Assembly (NCBI GenBank): GCA_016868855.1
Contig: VGFP01000002.1
Span: forward strand, 287,210 to 351,209
Length of the DNA: 64,000 bases
Reading direction: 5' to 3'
Source: Bacteroidota bacterium
Lineage (GTDB): Bacteria > Bacteroidota > Bacteroidia > Chitinophagales > Chitinophagaceae
The position numbers were made by a program, and so were the translations under genes. The notes beneath the pieces are model-generated. The model was not told where the DNA came from, made no database searches, and saw only the letters and a program-made list of their open reading frames with translations. Shown here piece by piece: positions 18,148 through 26,824 of the stretch (the stretch's first letter is position 1; each line of letters opens with the position of its first letter).

Positions 18148-18182
18148 AAAAAAAATCCCGGTTATTGATTGGTAACCGGGAT
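18148..18182 (-). terminator. Terminator of the APC permease gene
   Basis: On the minus strand ATCCCGGTTA and TAACCGGGAT form a perfect 10-bp stem around an 8-base loop and run into eight Us. It begins about 22 bases after the permease stop and precedes yebC. Confidence 0.88.
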
Positions 18183-18203
18183 ATTATGTAATCATTCAAT
18201 TGA

Positions 18204-19694
18204 TTATTGAAGTTTGCTATGTTTTCTGCTGTATAGGAAGTATACCAGGAGTCCCAACAGCATCCATCCGAAAGCAACAGTCAAAGTTTGCTTGTCCAAT
18301 CCAACAATCATAGCTGTGCAAATGATTGCACCCAGTACACCAACGACAGGAGCCATGGGAGTTTTGAAAGGTCTTTCAATATTTGGTTCTTTAACCCTCA
18401 GAATCCAAACACCCAAGCTTACCAATACAAAGGCGAACAAGGTTCCAAAACTTGTCAGGTCGCCCGCAACATGTCCGGGAACAAACGCTGCAAACGCTCC
18501 TACAAAAAAGAAGAGAATCCAATTTGATTTGTAAGGTGTTTTGAATTTTGGATGCAAATCACCAAAACTTTTTGGAATCAATCCATCATTGCTCATGGTA
18601 TAAAAAATGCGACTTTGCCCCATCAGCATCACCAGGATAACCGAGGAAAATCCAGCCAGAATAGCAACTGTAACTGCGGATGCAAGCCAGCTGTATCCTG
18701 TCATATACGTCGAGATGGCATAAGCTACCGATGCTTCTCTTCCCTTTTCTGGATCTACAAAGTCCTGCCAATTTGCAACACCTGTCAATACGTGTCCGAA
18801 GAGAATATAAAGGATGGTGCAAACCACCAGTGATCCTAAAATTCCTATGGGCATATCGCGTTTCGGATTCTTTGCTTCCTGTGCTGCAGTTGAAACCGCA
18901 TCAAATCCAATGAAGGCAAAAAATACAATTGCAGCGCCACCCAGCACGCCGCCCCAACCGTGTTTATTCCATCCACTGTAATCTGCAATGACTTTTCCTG
19001 CTTGATCTGTCACTGGTGCCGTGTCGGCGGGGATCATGTATGGTATATGGTTCTCTGGACGAATGAACTTCCATCCGATGGCAATGAAAAGAAGTACGAT
19101 GGCAACTTTGATAAACACAATGATGGCATTTACAAATGCTGATTCCTGTGTTCCTTTGATCAATAGCATGGTGAGCAACAGGAGGATAACCAAGGCTGGT
19201 GCGTTGATCATTCCCTGATGCAGGATGCCGGCTGAGTCGGTATAACTTTCAAAAGGAGAATGCGACCATTCATAGGGAATGGCACCTCCTAGCAATTTAT
19301 TGAGGTATTCGCTCCATGCAATGGAAACGGTAGCAGCACCCAATGCATATTCCATGATGAGTGCCCATCCAATGATCCAGGCAACCAATTCTCCCATGGT
19401 AACATAAGAATATGCATATGCGCTTCCTGCCACTGGAATCATCGAAGCAAACTCCGCATAACAGAGTCCCGCTAATGCACAACCAATAGCAGCAACAACA
19501 AATGAAAGTGTAACAGCCGGGCCCGCTGCTTGTCCCGCTGCTGCAGCTGTCCTTACAAACAAGCCCGCTCCAATGATGGCACCGATTCCCAATGCAATCA
19601 AGTTTGCAGGTCCTAATGTTCTTTTCAAGCCCTTCTCTGAATCATCTGCCTGTGATAAAAGTGCAGAAAGTGATTTTTTTCTAAATAAACTCAT
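18204..19694 (-). CDS. APC superfamily amino acid permease (YfnA-like)
   Basis: A 496-residue inner-membrane permease with about twelve helices. The N-terminal cytoplasmic stretch SLSALLSQADDSEKGLKRTLG leads into TM1 with the substrate-binding GIGAIIGAGLFV. TM3 reads AYAYSYVTMGELVAWIIGWALIMEY. TM6 (FFAFIGFDAVSTAAQEAKNP) is the classic APC consensus. It belongs to the cationic amino-acid transporter type; likely substrates are basic or neutral amino acids. It is monocistronic with its own terminator. Confidence 0.93.
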   Translation of the reverse strand: MSLFRKKSLSALLSQADDSEKGLKRTLGPANLIALGIGAIIGAGLFVRTAAAAGQAAGPAVTLSFVVAAIGCALAGLCYAEFASMIPVAGSAYAYSYVTMGELVAWIIGWALIMEYALGAATVSIAWSEYLNKLLGGAIPYEWSHSPFESYTDSAGILHQGMINAPALVILLLLTMLLIKGTQESAFVNAIIVFIKVAIVLLFIAIGWKFIRPENHIPYMIPADTAPVTDQAGKVIADYSGWNKHGWGGVLGGAAIVFFAFIGFDAVSTAAQEAKNPKRDMPIGILGSLVVCTILYILFGHVLTGVANWQDFVDPEKGREASVAYAISTYMTGYSWLASAVTVAILAGFSSVILVMLMGQSRIFYTMSNDGLIPKSFGDLHPKFKTPYKSNWILFFFVGAFAAFVPGHVAGDLTSFGTLFAFVLVSLGVWILRVKEPNIERPFKTPMAPVVGVLGAIICTAMIVGLDKQTLTVAFGWMLLGLLVYFLYSRKHSKLQ

Positions 19695-19838
19695 ACAATT
19701 GGTTTAGTTGACAGTTTTTGTTGGTTTTAAAAATAGCTAATTATTCCATTCAAAGGGTTTTTTTACAATTCAAATAAAATTCAAAAATCCGCCTAAATCC
19801 TTTATTTTACGATCTCATTATTAAACGAAAGCCGTGCC

Positions 19839-21098
19839 ATGAAAGGTGTTTCATCTAAGCTTACTACCTATATCCTGATCGCGATGGCATTGGGTATTTT
19901 AACAGGATACCTGGTACATACCCAAGCTGATCCCGCAACCATAAAATCATTTTCCAGCAACATCAAACTGCTGACCACCATTTTTTTGCGCTTGGTACAA
20001 ATGGTGATTGCCCCACTGGTATTTACCACGCTTGTGGTAGGCATCGCAAAATTGGGGGATTTATCGGTGGTAGGACGCGTTGGTGGCAAAGCTCTGTTGT
20101 GGTTTGTTTCTGCCTCATTGATCAGTTTATTGCTCGGAATGGTGCTTGTAAATTTCTTCCAACCTGGTGCTGCCATCAATTTGGATACTGCAGATGTGGA
20201 GGGAGCGAAGGACTTGATCGGCAAGACACAGGAATTTTCTTTGCAAAAGTTCATTGAACACGTATTTCCCAAAAGCTTCATCGAATCGATGGCCCATAAT
20301 GAAATTCTGCAGCTGGTTGTATTCAGCATCTTTTTTGGAGTGGGCACAACAGCTCTCGGAGAAAAAGGAAAATCCATTGTCAAAGCACTGGATGCAGTGG
20401 CCCATATCATTTTAAAAATGGTCGGTTATGTGATGAATACTGCACCCTTGGGTGTATTTGGTGCCATTGCTGCAGTGATAGCAGTGAAAGGATTGGATGT
20501 TTTTATTTTCTATGGACAATACCTTTTGTATTTTCTGATTGGCATTGCATTGCTTTGGGTGGTATTGCTTTCTGTCGGCTATATCATTTTGAGGAAAAGG
20601 CTGTTTGAATTGTTCAGATTCATTTCCCAACCGCTACTGGTTGCCTTCAGCACCACCAGCAGCGAGGCGGTGTTTCCAAAGCTCACGAGTGAGCTGGAGC
20701 GATTCGGTTGCAAAGACAAGATCGTCTCTTTCATCCTTCCACTTGGTTACAGCTTCAACCTGGATGGAAGCATGATGTACATGACATTTGCGAGTCTTGC
20801 TATTGCACAGGCCTATGGCATACACTTGGATGTTGGAACCCAACTGACCATGCTATTGGTATTGATGCTGACCAGCAAAGGAATTGCAGGTGTGCCGCGG
20901 GCATCATTGGTGGTGGTGACTGCCACTTGTGCCATGTTCAATATTCCTCCGGAAGGAATAGCATTGATTTTGCCGATCGACCATTTTTGCGATATGTTCA
21001 GAACCATGACCAATGTGGTTGGAAATGCACTCGCTACCACAGCGGTCAGCAAATGGGAAGGAGAATTGACAACTGCAGTTGCCACTGATAATGTGTAA
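19839..21098 (+). CDS. Dicarboxylate/amino acid:cation symporter (DAACS, GltP-like)
   Basis: A 419-residue membrane transporter of the glutamate transporter fold. The serine-rich HP1 loop is FSTTSSEAVFPKL near residue 268, TM7 carries GYSFNLDGSMMYMTFASLAIAQ, HP2 is TSKGIAGVPRASLVV, and TM8 has LPIDHFCDMFRTMTNVVGNALAT with the Asp/Arg/Asn that bind acidic substrates. It should import glutamate, aspartate or C4-dicarboxylates with Na+ or H+. It is followed within a few bases by a DedA gene and then an MFS gene, forming a run of plus-strand membrane proteins. Confidence 0.94.
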   Translation: MKGVSSKLTTYILIAMALGILTGYLVHTQADPATIKSFSSNIKLLTTIFLRLVQMVIAPLVFTTLVVGIAKLGDLSVVGRVGGKALLWFVSASLISLLLGMVLVNFFQPGAAINLDTADVEGAKDLIGKTQEFSLQKFIEHVFPKSFIESMAHNEILQLVVFSIFFGVGTTALGEKGKSIVKALDAVAHIILKMVGYVMNTAPLGVFGAIAAVIAVKGLDVFIFYGQYLLYFLIGIALLWVVLLSVGYIILRKRLFELFRFISQPLLVAFSTTSSEAVFPKLTSELERFGCKDKIVSFILPLGYSFNLDGSMMYMTFASLAIAQAYGIHLDVGTQLTMLLVLMLTSKGIAGVPRASLVVVTATCAMFNIPPEGIALILPIDHFCDMFRTMTNVVGNALATTAVSKWEGELTTAVATDNV

Positions 21099-21103
21099 AT
21101 TTT

Positions 21104-21772
21104 GTGATCATGATTGAACTGGCTATCCAATTTAAAGATTTGTTGAATCCGGAGTTTTATATTCAACACGGAGGTCTCTGGCTTTTTTTATTCATTGTAT
21201 TTGCAGAAACAGGATTGTTTGCAGGCTTCTTTTTGCCGGGAGATTCTCTGTTGTTCGTCGCAGGTATTTACTGCAATGAATTAGCAGCTGAATTGATTGA
21301 TCTGCAATTTGATATTTTTAATTTATTGCTTGTAGCCACACTGGTTGTTGCAGCAGGTGTTTTAGGCAATATTGTAGGATACTGGTTTGGTGCGGCAAGT
21401 GGACCTTATCTTTTCAATAGAAAAGATAGTTTTTTCTTTAAGCGCAAACATCTCCATACCGCGAAAGAATTTTATGATAAACATGGAGGAGGTGCCATAG
21501 TGTTTGCTCGATTTTTACCCATCATCCGAACATTCGCTCCCATCATTGCAGGAATTGTAAAAATGGAGAAAGCGAAATTCACCTTATATAATATTGTTGG
21601 GTGCATTGCTTGGGCAATAACCATGCTGTTTGCTGGTCACTATCTCTATCAATTTTTTCTCAAGCAGTTCGGTTTTGATCTCAAATCAAAGCTAGAGATC
21701 ATTGTTTTGGGAATCATCTTTGTTACCACTGTTCCCGTCATTTTGAAATTGATCAGAAAGGAGAAGAAATAA
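21104..21772 (+). CDS. DedA family membrane protein
   Basis: A 222-residue DedA/VTT-domain protein. It has the family features FAETGLFAGFFLPGDSLLF near residue 35, GNIVGYWFGAASGPYLF, and the amphipathic motif GGGAIVFARFLPIIRTFAPIIAG near 130. DedA proteins take part in lipid carrier recycling and envelope homeostasis. The track start is GTG at 21104; an ATG two codons later (21110) is equally likely. The gene begins only five bases after the symporter stop. Confidence 0.93.
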   Translation: MIMIELAIQFKDLLNPEFYIQHGGLWLFLFIVFAETGLFAGFFLPGDSLLFVAGIYCNELAAELIDLQFDIFNLLLVATLVVAAGVLGNIVGYWFGAASGPYLFNRKDSFFFKRKHLHTAKEFYDKHGGGAIVFARFLPIIRTFAPIIAGIVKMEKAKFTLYNIVGCIAWAITMLFAGHYLYQFFLKQFGFDLKSKLEIIVLGIIFVTTVPVILKLIRKEKK

Positions 21773-21792
21773 TTTAAAAATCATTCTATCCC

Positions 21793-23031
21793 ATGCAAGA
21801 AGGGTCACTCAAGAAACAATTTTTAAACCTGGCCGTGATTGTTGCAGCGCTTGGTTACTTTGTTGATATATATGACTTGCTGCTTTTTACCATTGTCAGA
21901 GAACCCAGTCTGATTGGCATCAGGGTGGGTGAAACAGATATGCTGACTGCCAGCACCAAGATCATCAATTGGCAAATGACAGGCTTGTTGATTGGCGGTA
22001 TTTTGTGGGGGGTGATGGGTGACAAGAAAGGAAGATTGAGTGTGCTGTTCGGATCAATCTTGTTGTATTCTGTTGCCAACTTTATCACAGGATATGTTCA
22101 AACAGTCGATCAATATGCATGGTTGAGATTCATTGCTGGCATAGGATTGGCAGGAGAACTGGGGGCAGGTATTACATTGGTGAGTGAATTGATGCCCAAG
22201 AAAAACAGAGGGGTGATGACCTCTTTTGTTGCGGGTGTTGGATTGTTTGGGGCAGTATTTGCTTATGCAGTATACAAGACAACAGGCGATTGGCGCCTCT
22301 GCTATAAAATTGGCGGGATACTGGGTATTGTATTGCTTTTTTTGCGCATCAAAGTATCTGAGAGTAAGATCTTTCAGCATGTTTCAAAATCTGAAGTGTC
22401 AAAAGGAAATATTTTCATGTTCTTCAACAACAAGAAAAGATTCAGAAAATATCTATTGGCTATTTTGATCGGTTTGCCGACCTGGTATGTCATTGGAATA
22501 TTGTTGAATCTCGGCAATCGTTTTGCCAAAGAACTCTATGGAGAGAATGCAATTGAATCTGGCGCTTGCATCATGTACGGCTATATTGGGATTGCATTGG
22601 GGGATATCATCGTTGGGCTAGTTAGCCAGTATTACAAAAGCAGAAAAAAAGCCCTGACTATTTTTTACAGCATGACATTTTTAGGAGTTGCATTCTTTTT
22701 TAGTCCATTGAACAACAGCGACACTAGTATGTATGCGGTATCATTTTACCTCGGATTTTCAACCGGATTCTGGGCCATTTTTGTGACGATGGGTGCCGAA
22801 CATTTTGGGACAAACCTCCGTGCCACGGCAGCTACGACCATTCCCAACATGGTCAGAGGGGCATTGCCATTGATGAATCTATTGTTCAAAGATTATTTCC
22901 AGGGAACACTCCATATATCATTTCTTCAAAGCGGTATGTTGACAGGCTTGATTGTGATGGTTATCGCTATCATAGCTTTGATATACACAGAAGAAACCTT
23001 CCACAAGGATTTGGATTTTGTGGAGAAATGA
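21793..23031 (+). CDS. MFS transporter
   Basis: A 412-residue major facilitator protein with twelve hydrophobic segments. TM1 contains FVDIYDLLLFTIV, as in the metabolite:H+ symporters. The loop 2-3 signature is GVMGDKKGRLSVLFGS near residue 75, and TM4 reads RFIAGIGLAGELGAGITLVSEL. A second-half marker is GAEHFGTNLRATAATTIPNMVRG. The substrate is unknown; sugar-acid or carboxylate uptake is usual for this subgroup. It faces mdh across a purine/pyrimidine-rich inverted repeat. Confidence 0.9.
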   Translation: MQEGSLKKQFLNLAVIVAALGYFVDIYDLLLFTIVREPSLIGIRVGETDMLTASTKIINWQMTGLLIGGILWGVMGDKKGRLSVLFGSILLYSVANFITGYVQTVDQYAWLRFIAGIGLAGELGAGITLVSELMPKKNRGVMTSFVAGVGLFGAVFAYAVYKTTGDWRLCYKIGGILGIVLLFLRIKVSESKIFQHVSKSEVSKGNIFMFFNNKKRFRKYLLAILIGLPTWYVIGILLNLGNRFAKELYGENAIESGACIMYGYIGIALGDIIVGLVSQYYKSRKKALTIFYSMTFLGVAFFFSPLNNSDTSMYAVSFYLGFSTGFWAIFVTMGAEHFGTNLRATAATTIPNMVRGALPLMNLLFKDYFQGTLHISFLQSGMLTGLIVMVIAIIALIYTEETFHKDLDFVEK

Positions 23032-23060
23032 TTTTGGGAAAGGTAATATTGAGTAGGGTA

Positions 23061-23102
23061 AAGGGAGGAGATAGGAGGGGTAAGAACTTTTTCTCCTCCC
23101 TT
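23061..23102. terminator. Purine/pyrimidine inverted repeat between MFS gene and mdh
   Basis: AAGGGAGGAGA (23061-23071) and TCTCCTCCCTT (23092-23102) are perfect 11-bp inverted arms separated by 20 bases. A second pair, GGGTAAA at 23056 and TTTACCC at 23128, encloses it. The site lies between convergent genes and could act as a bidirectional terminator, or it may be a dispersed repeat. Confidence 0.5.
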
Positions 23103-23128
23103 CTCTCTCCTCTCTTTCCCCTGGCTGT

Positions 23129-24052
23129 TTACCCCAAGACTTCATTCATCGACCTGACAGCTGCTGCGCTTTTTTCAAATGCTTCTTTTTCTGATGCTGT
23201 CAAATCAAGCGGAAGGATTTTCTCCCATCCACTTTTCCCAATGGTTACAGGAACACCCAGGCATATATCTTTTTGTCCGTATTCTCCATCCAATGCTACG
23301 CAGCAGGTAAATAATTTTTTCTCATCTCTCAAAATGCTTTTCACCAAGGCTGCTCCAGCTGCTCCTGGTGCATACCAAGCAGAAGTGCCAATGAGTTTCG
23401 TGAGGGTCGCGCCGCCAACCATTGTATCTGCAACAATTTTTTGTTGTTGTTCTTCAGTAAGAAATTGAGAAACTGGAATGCTGTTCCAGGTTGCTTTGCT
23501 GATCAGTGGAATCATGGTTGTATCTCCATGTCCGCCGATAACAATTGCATTCAAATCACCCGCACTGCATCCAAGATGTTGTGTCAATTGATATTTGAAT
23601 CTGCTGCTGTCCAGTGTTCCGCCCATTCCAATGATTCTTTGTTTTGGCAATCCGGTTGATTTCAGTGCCAAATAGGTCATGGTATCCATCGGATTGCTGA
23701 TCACGATGATGATGGTATTGGGTGAATATTTCAAAACATTTTCACATACTGTTTTAACGATGCCTGCATTTGTTCCGATCAATTCCTCTCTAGTCATGCC
23801 TGGTTTCCTTGGGATACCAGAAGTAATCACCACTACGTCGCTGTTGGCAGTTTTTGCATAATCATTGGTAGATCCTGTAATGATCGTATCAAACCCCAAT
23901 AACGCTGCAGTTTGCTGCATGTCCTGCGCCTTGCCTTCTGCCAATCCTTCTTTGATATCCAATAAAACGAGATCAGTACAAATGCCTGCTCTGGCAATGT
24001 TGTCTGCGCAGGTAGCACCAACGGCCCCGGCTCCAATGACAGTAACTTTCAT
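23129..24052 (-). CDS. mdh: Malate dehydrogenase (LDH-like type)
   Basis: A 307-residue NAD-dependent dehydrogenase of the TCA cycle. The nucleotide fold starts with VTVIGAGAVGATCADNIA. The substrate loop GIPRKPGMTREEL has the Arg that marks malate rather than lactate specificity. VISNPMDTMTYLA and the catalytic His in IGGHGDTTMIPL near residue 173 are present. It is divergent from efp with a mirrored promoter in the 94-base gap. Confidence 0.96.
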   Translation of the reverse strand: MKVTVIGAGAVGATCADNIARAGICTDLVLLDIKEGLAEGKAQDMQQTAALLGFDTIITGSTNDYAKTANSDVVVITSGIPRKPGMTREELIGTNAGIVKTVCENVLKYSPNTIIIVISNPMDTMTYLALKSTGLPKQRIIGMGGTLDSSRFKYQLTQHLGCSAGDLNAIVIGGHGDTTMIPLISKATWNSIPVSQFLTEEQQQKIVADTMVGGATLTKLIGTSAWYAPGAAGAALVKSILRDEKKLFTCCVALDGEYGQKDICLGVPVTIGKSGWEKILPLDLTASEKEAFEKSAAAVRSMNEVLG

Positions 24053-24085
24053 AGAGTATAATTTATGTGTTGAGTGATGATTTGC

Positions 24086-24132
24086 GCGGCAAAGGTAGGG
24101 TGTTATTTCACAAATTGGTTTACCTTTGCCGC
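24086..24132. promoter_or_regulatory. Mirrored divergent promoters of mdh and efp
   Basis: GCGGCAAAGGTA (24086-24097) and TACCTTTGCCGC (24121-24132) are perfect 12-bp inverted repeats. Each contains a TACCTTTG -7 core, the left one firing toward mdh (minus) and the right one toward efp (plus). With the usual 19-20 base spacer, each promoter's -33 position falls on or beside the other's core, so the two should compete. Confidence 0.75.
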
Positions 24133-24146
24133 CTTAAAATGCAATT

Positions 24147-24713
24147 ATGGCAAATACTTCTGATATCTCAAGGGGCATGATTTTAAAGCTCGACGGCAGT
24201 CTCTACACGGTGATTGAATTTGGCGAAAACAAGACCGCCCGTGCAGCTGCAAAGGTTTGGGCAAAGCTCAAGGGGGTCGACAACAACAGATCCATCGAAA
24301 AAACCTGGAACAGTGGAGATACCATTTATCCTGTTAGGGTTGAAAGGAAGAGCTATCAATTCCTATACAAGGATGACACCGGATATAATTTCATGGACAA
24401 TGAAACTTTCGAACAAATTGCTGTGGCTGAGACCCTGGTTGATGCACCCCAGTTTTTGACGGAGGATCAGGAAGTTTCCGTTCTGATCAATACAGAAACA
24501 GAACTACCTATGAGCGTTGAACTGCCTGAGAAGGTGGTGTCGAAAGTTACTTATTCCGAGCCCGGACTCAGAGGCGATACAGCAACACGCACCCTGAAGC
24601 CAGCAACCGTGGCAACAGGAGCAACCGTCATGGTTCCCTTGTTTGTGAATGAGGGAGATGTTATTCGTATCAATACTAAAACCGGAGAATACATTGAAAG
24701 AGTAAAAGAGTAA
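24147..24713 (+). CDS. efp: Elongation factor P, Arg32 type
   Basis: A 188-residue EF-P with all three beta-barrel domains; it rescues ribosomes stalled at proline runs. Domain I carries the tip loop ENKTARAAAKVW. Counting from the start, the tip residue is Arg32, where most bacteria and many Bacteroidota have Lys34 within PGKG. The loop resembles NKSGRNAA of the Pseudomonas/Neisseria EF-Ps that EarP rhamnosylates. The C-terminal PLFVNEGDVIRINTKTGEYIERVKE is typical. No modification gene is adjacent: neighbours are mdh and accB. A strong terminator follows. Confidence 0.97.
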   Translation: MANTSDISRGMILKLDGSLYTVIEFGENKTARAAAKVWAKLKGVDNNRSIEKTWNSGDTIYPVRVERKSYQFLYKDDTGYNFMDNETFEQIAVAETLVDAPQFLTEDQEVSVLINTETELPMSVELPEKVVSKVTYSEPGLRGDTATRTLKPATVATGATVMVPLFVNEGDVIRINTKTGEYIERVKE

Positions 24714-24748
24714 TTTTTTGCTTTTTTTCGTCGATTTTAGACATTTTT

Positions 24749-24780
24749 GCCCCTTTTTTAAACAAAAAAGGGGCTTTTTT
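24749..24780 (+). terminator. Terminator of efp
   Basis: GCCCCTTTTTT and AAAAAAGGGGC form an 11-bp stem with a 4-base loop, followed by six Ts. It lies 36 bases after the efp stop and separates it from accB. Confidence 0.92.
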
Positions 24781-24866
24781 AATAAAAATCGGGCATAATT
24801 TAATTTGGCCAATTTTCATTTTTACCCCACCTTTACCGTCCGTTAGTGACAAAAAAATCATTACAA

Positions 24867-25343
24867 ATGGACCTAAAACAGATTCAGGATCTCGTAAAGA
24901 TGGTAAATAAGTCTAATATCAGTGAGCTCTCCATTGAGGAAAAGGATATCAAGATTACCATCAAACAAAAAGAGGATAAATATGTAACCGGCGTTCCAAT
25001 GCAGCAGATACAAGCAGCACCTGCACCTGTTGCAATTGCATCACCTGCTCCTTCGGCAGCTGCTCCTGCTGCAAAGCCTGCTGCACCGGTTGCAGCTGAC
25101 AATCTTTTGACCATCAAGAGTCCGATGATCGGAACTTTTTACAGAAGGCCTTCGCCCGACAAACCCAATTTTGTAGAGGAGGGTGATGAAGTGAAAAATG
25201 GCAAAGTGGTTTGCATCATTGAAGCCATGAAACTGTTCAACGAAATCGAAAGCGAAATCAGTGGAAGGGTGGTGAAAATCCTGGTGGAAGATTCTACACC
25301 AGTTGAATACGATCAGCCCCTATTCCTTGTCGAACCTATCTAG
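24867..25343 (+). CDS. accB: Biotin carboxyl carrier protein of acetyl-CoA carboxylase
   Basis: BCCP carries biotin between the carboxylase and carboxyltransferase halves of acetyl-CoA carboxylase, the first step of fatty acid synthesis. The ATG at 24867 gives MDLKQIQDLVKMVNKSNISE, the normal N-terminus; the track's earlier GTG adds seven unlikely residues. A helical N-domain is followed by an Ala/Pro-rich linker (about 50-80) and the biotinyl domain. The biotin acceptor is Lys122 in CIIEAMKLFNEIE. accC starts 44 bases downstream, giving the usual accBC operon. Confidence 0.96.
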   Translation: MDLKQIQDLVKMVNKSNISELSIEEKDIKITIKQKEDKYVTGVPMQQIQAAPAPVAIASPAPSAAAPAAKPAAPVAADNLLTIKSPMIGTFYRRPSPDKPNFVEEGDEVKNGKVVCIIEAMKLFNEIESEISGRVVKILVEDSTPVEYDQPLFLVEPI

Positions 25344-25387
25344 TCAATTGCATGGAGACATGCATTTTTTTCATTTAAATCTGTGGC

Positions 25388-26746
25388 ATGACCAAAGATT
25401 CTAAGAGTATATTCAAAAAAATATTGATTGCAAACAGAGGTGAAATTGCCCTGAGGGTTATCAGAACCTGTCGTGAAATGGGTATAAAAACTGTAGCTGT
25501 TTATTCTACAGCCGATAAAGACAGTTTGCATGTGAAGTTTGCAGATGAGGCTGTATGCATTGGACGACCTTCCAGTTCAGAATCATATTTGAACATTCCT
25601 CATCTCATGGCTGCCATGGAAATTACCAATGCGGACGCAGTACACCCTGGGTATGGATTTCTGGCAGAGAATGCAAAGTTTGCCGAGATATGCGGTGAAC
25701 ATGGAGTAAAGTTTATTGGTCCCACGCCCGAACAAATCAGATGCATGGGCGACAAAATAACTGCAAAGGAAACCATGGTCAAAGCTGGCGTTCCTGTTGT
25801 GCCTGGAAGCGGAGGATTGCTGGGGAGTGTCGAGGAAGCAAAACAAATTGCAAAAGAGATTGGTTATCCGGTCATATTGAAAGCCACCGCGGGTGGTGGT
25901 GGAAAAGGCATGCGGGTTGTTTGGGAAGAAACTGAAATCGAAAAGGCATACAATACTGCGAAAGCGGAAGCATTGGCTTCTTTCAAAAACGACGGTGTCT
26001 ACATGGAAAAATTTGTAGAGGAACCTCGTCACATTGAAATACAAGTAGCAGGTGACCGCTATGGAAAAGTTTGTCACATGAGTGAAAGAGATTGTTCCAT
26101 TCAGCGCCGGCACCAAAAGTTGGTTGAAGAATCTCCCTCACCTTTTATGACGGATGATCTTCGTCAACGCATGGGAGATGCTGCAGTAAAAGCTGCTCAA
26201 GCCATTGGATACGAGAGTGTGGGAACGATTGAATTTCTGGTTGACAAACACAGAAATTTTTACTTCATGGAAATGAATACCAGGATCCAGGTGGAACATT
26301 GCGTTACAGAAGAAGTAACCAATTTTGATTTGATCAAAGAACAAATCAAAATCGCTGCCGGTGAGCCGATATCAGGAAAAAATTATTATCCTGATATGCA
26401 TGCCATTGAATGCAGGATCAATGCAGAAGATCCCTACAATGATTTCAGACCCAGTCCGGGTAAGATCACTGTATTGCATCAGCCTGGCGGGCATGGTATT
26501 CGCATTGATTCACATGTATACGCGGGATATGTAATTCCTCCATTTTATGATTCAATGATTGCAAAAATCATTGCAGTTGCCAGAACCCGCAAAGAGGCCA
26601 TCGATACCATGAGCAGGGCCTTGAGTGAGTATGTCATTGAAGGAGTAAAGACAACCATTCCATTCCATCAGCAGTTGATGAGAAATGAGGACTTCATCAA
26701 AGGAAATTTCACAACCAAATTCTTGGATACTTTTAAAATCCAATAA
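25388..26746 (+). CDS. accC: Biotin carboxylase subunit of acetyl-CoA carboxylase
   Basis: A 452-residue ATP-grasp enzyme that carboxylates BCCP-biotin. It starts with [23 protein letters not shown]. The ATP loop is [14 protein letters not shown] near residue 165, and the catalytic region holds [20 protein letters not shown] and [15 protein letters not shown] near 295. [21 protein letters not shown] is the C-terminal family block. Length is normal. A bidirectional terminator separates it from convergent glnA. Confidence 0.97.
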   Translation: MTKDSKSIFKKILIANRGEIALRVIRTCREMGIKTVAVYSTADKDSLHVKFADEAVCIGRPSSSESYLNIPHLMAAMEITNADAVHPGYGFLAENAKFAEICGEHGVKFIGPTPEQIRCMGDKITAKETMVKAGVPVVPGSGGLLGSVEEAKQIAKEIGYPVILKATAGGGGKGMRVVWEETEIEKAYNTAKAEALASFKNDGVYMEKFVEEPRHIEIQVAGDRYGKVCHMSERDCSIQRRHQKLVEESPSPFMTDDLRQRMGDAAVKAAQAIGYESVGTIEFLVDKHRNFYFMEMNTRIQVEHCVTEEVTNFDLIKEQIKIAAGEPISGKNYYPDMHAIECRINAEDPYNDFRPSPGKITVLHQPGGHGIRIDSHVYAGYVIPPFYDSMIAKIIAVARTRKEAIDTMSRALSEYVIEGVKTTIPFHQQLMRNEDFIKGNFTTKFLDTFKIQ

Positions 26747-26770
26747 CAAGGGTAATAAATGCATAAAAAT

Positions 26771-26797
26771 AAAAGCCTCCCCAATGGGAGGCTTTTT
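26771..26797. terminator. Bidirectional terminator between accC and glnA
   Basis: AAAAGCCTCCC and GGGAGGCTTTT form a perfect 11-bp stem with a CCAAT-type loop. The A and T flanks give a U run in either direction, fitting its place between convergent genes. Confidence 0.92.
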
Positions 26798-26824
26798 GTT
26801 TGCGTGCCAGAAACACTTGTTTGT

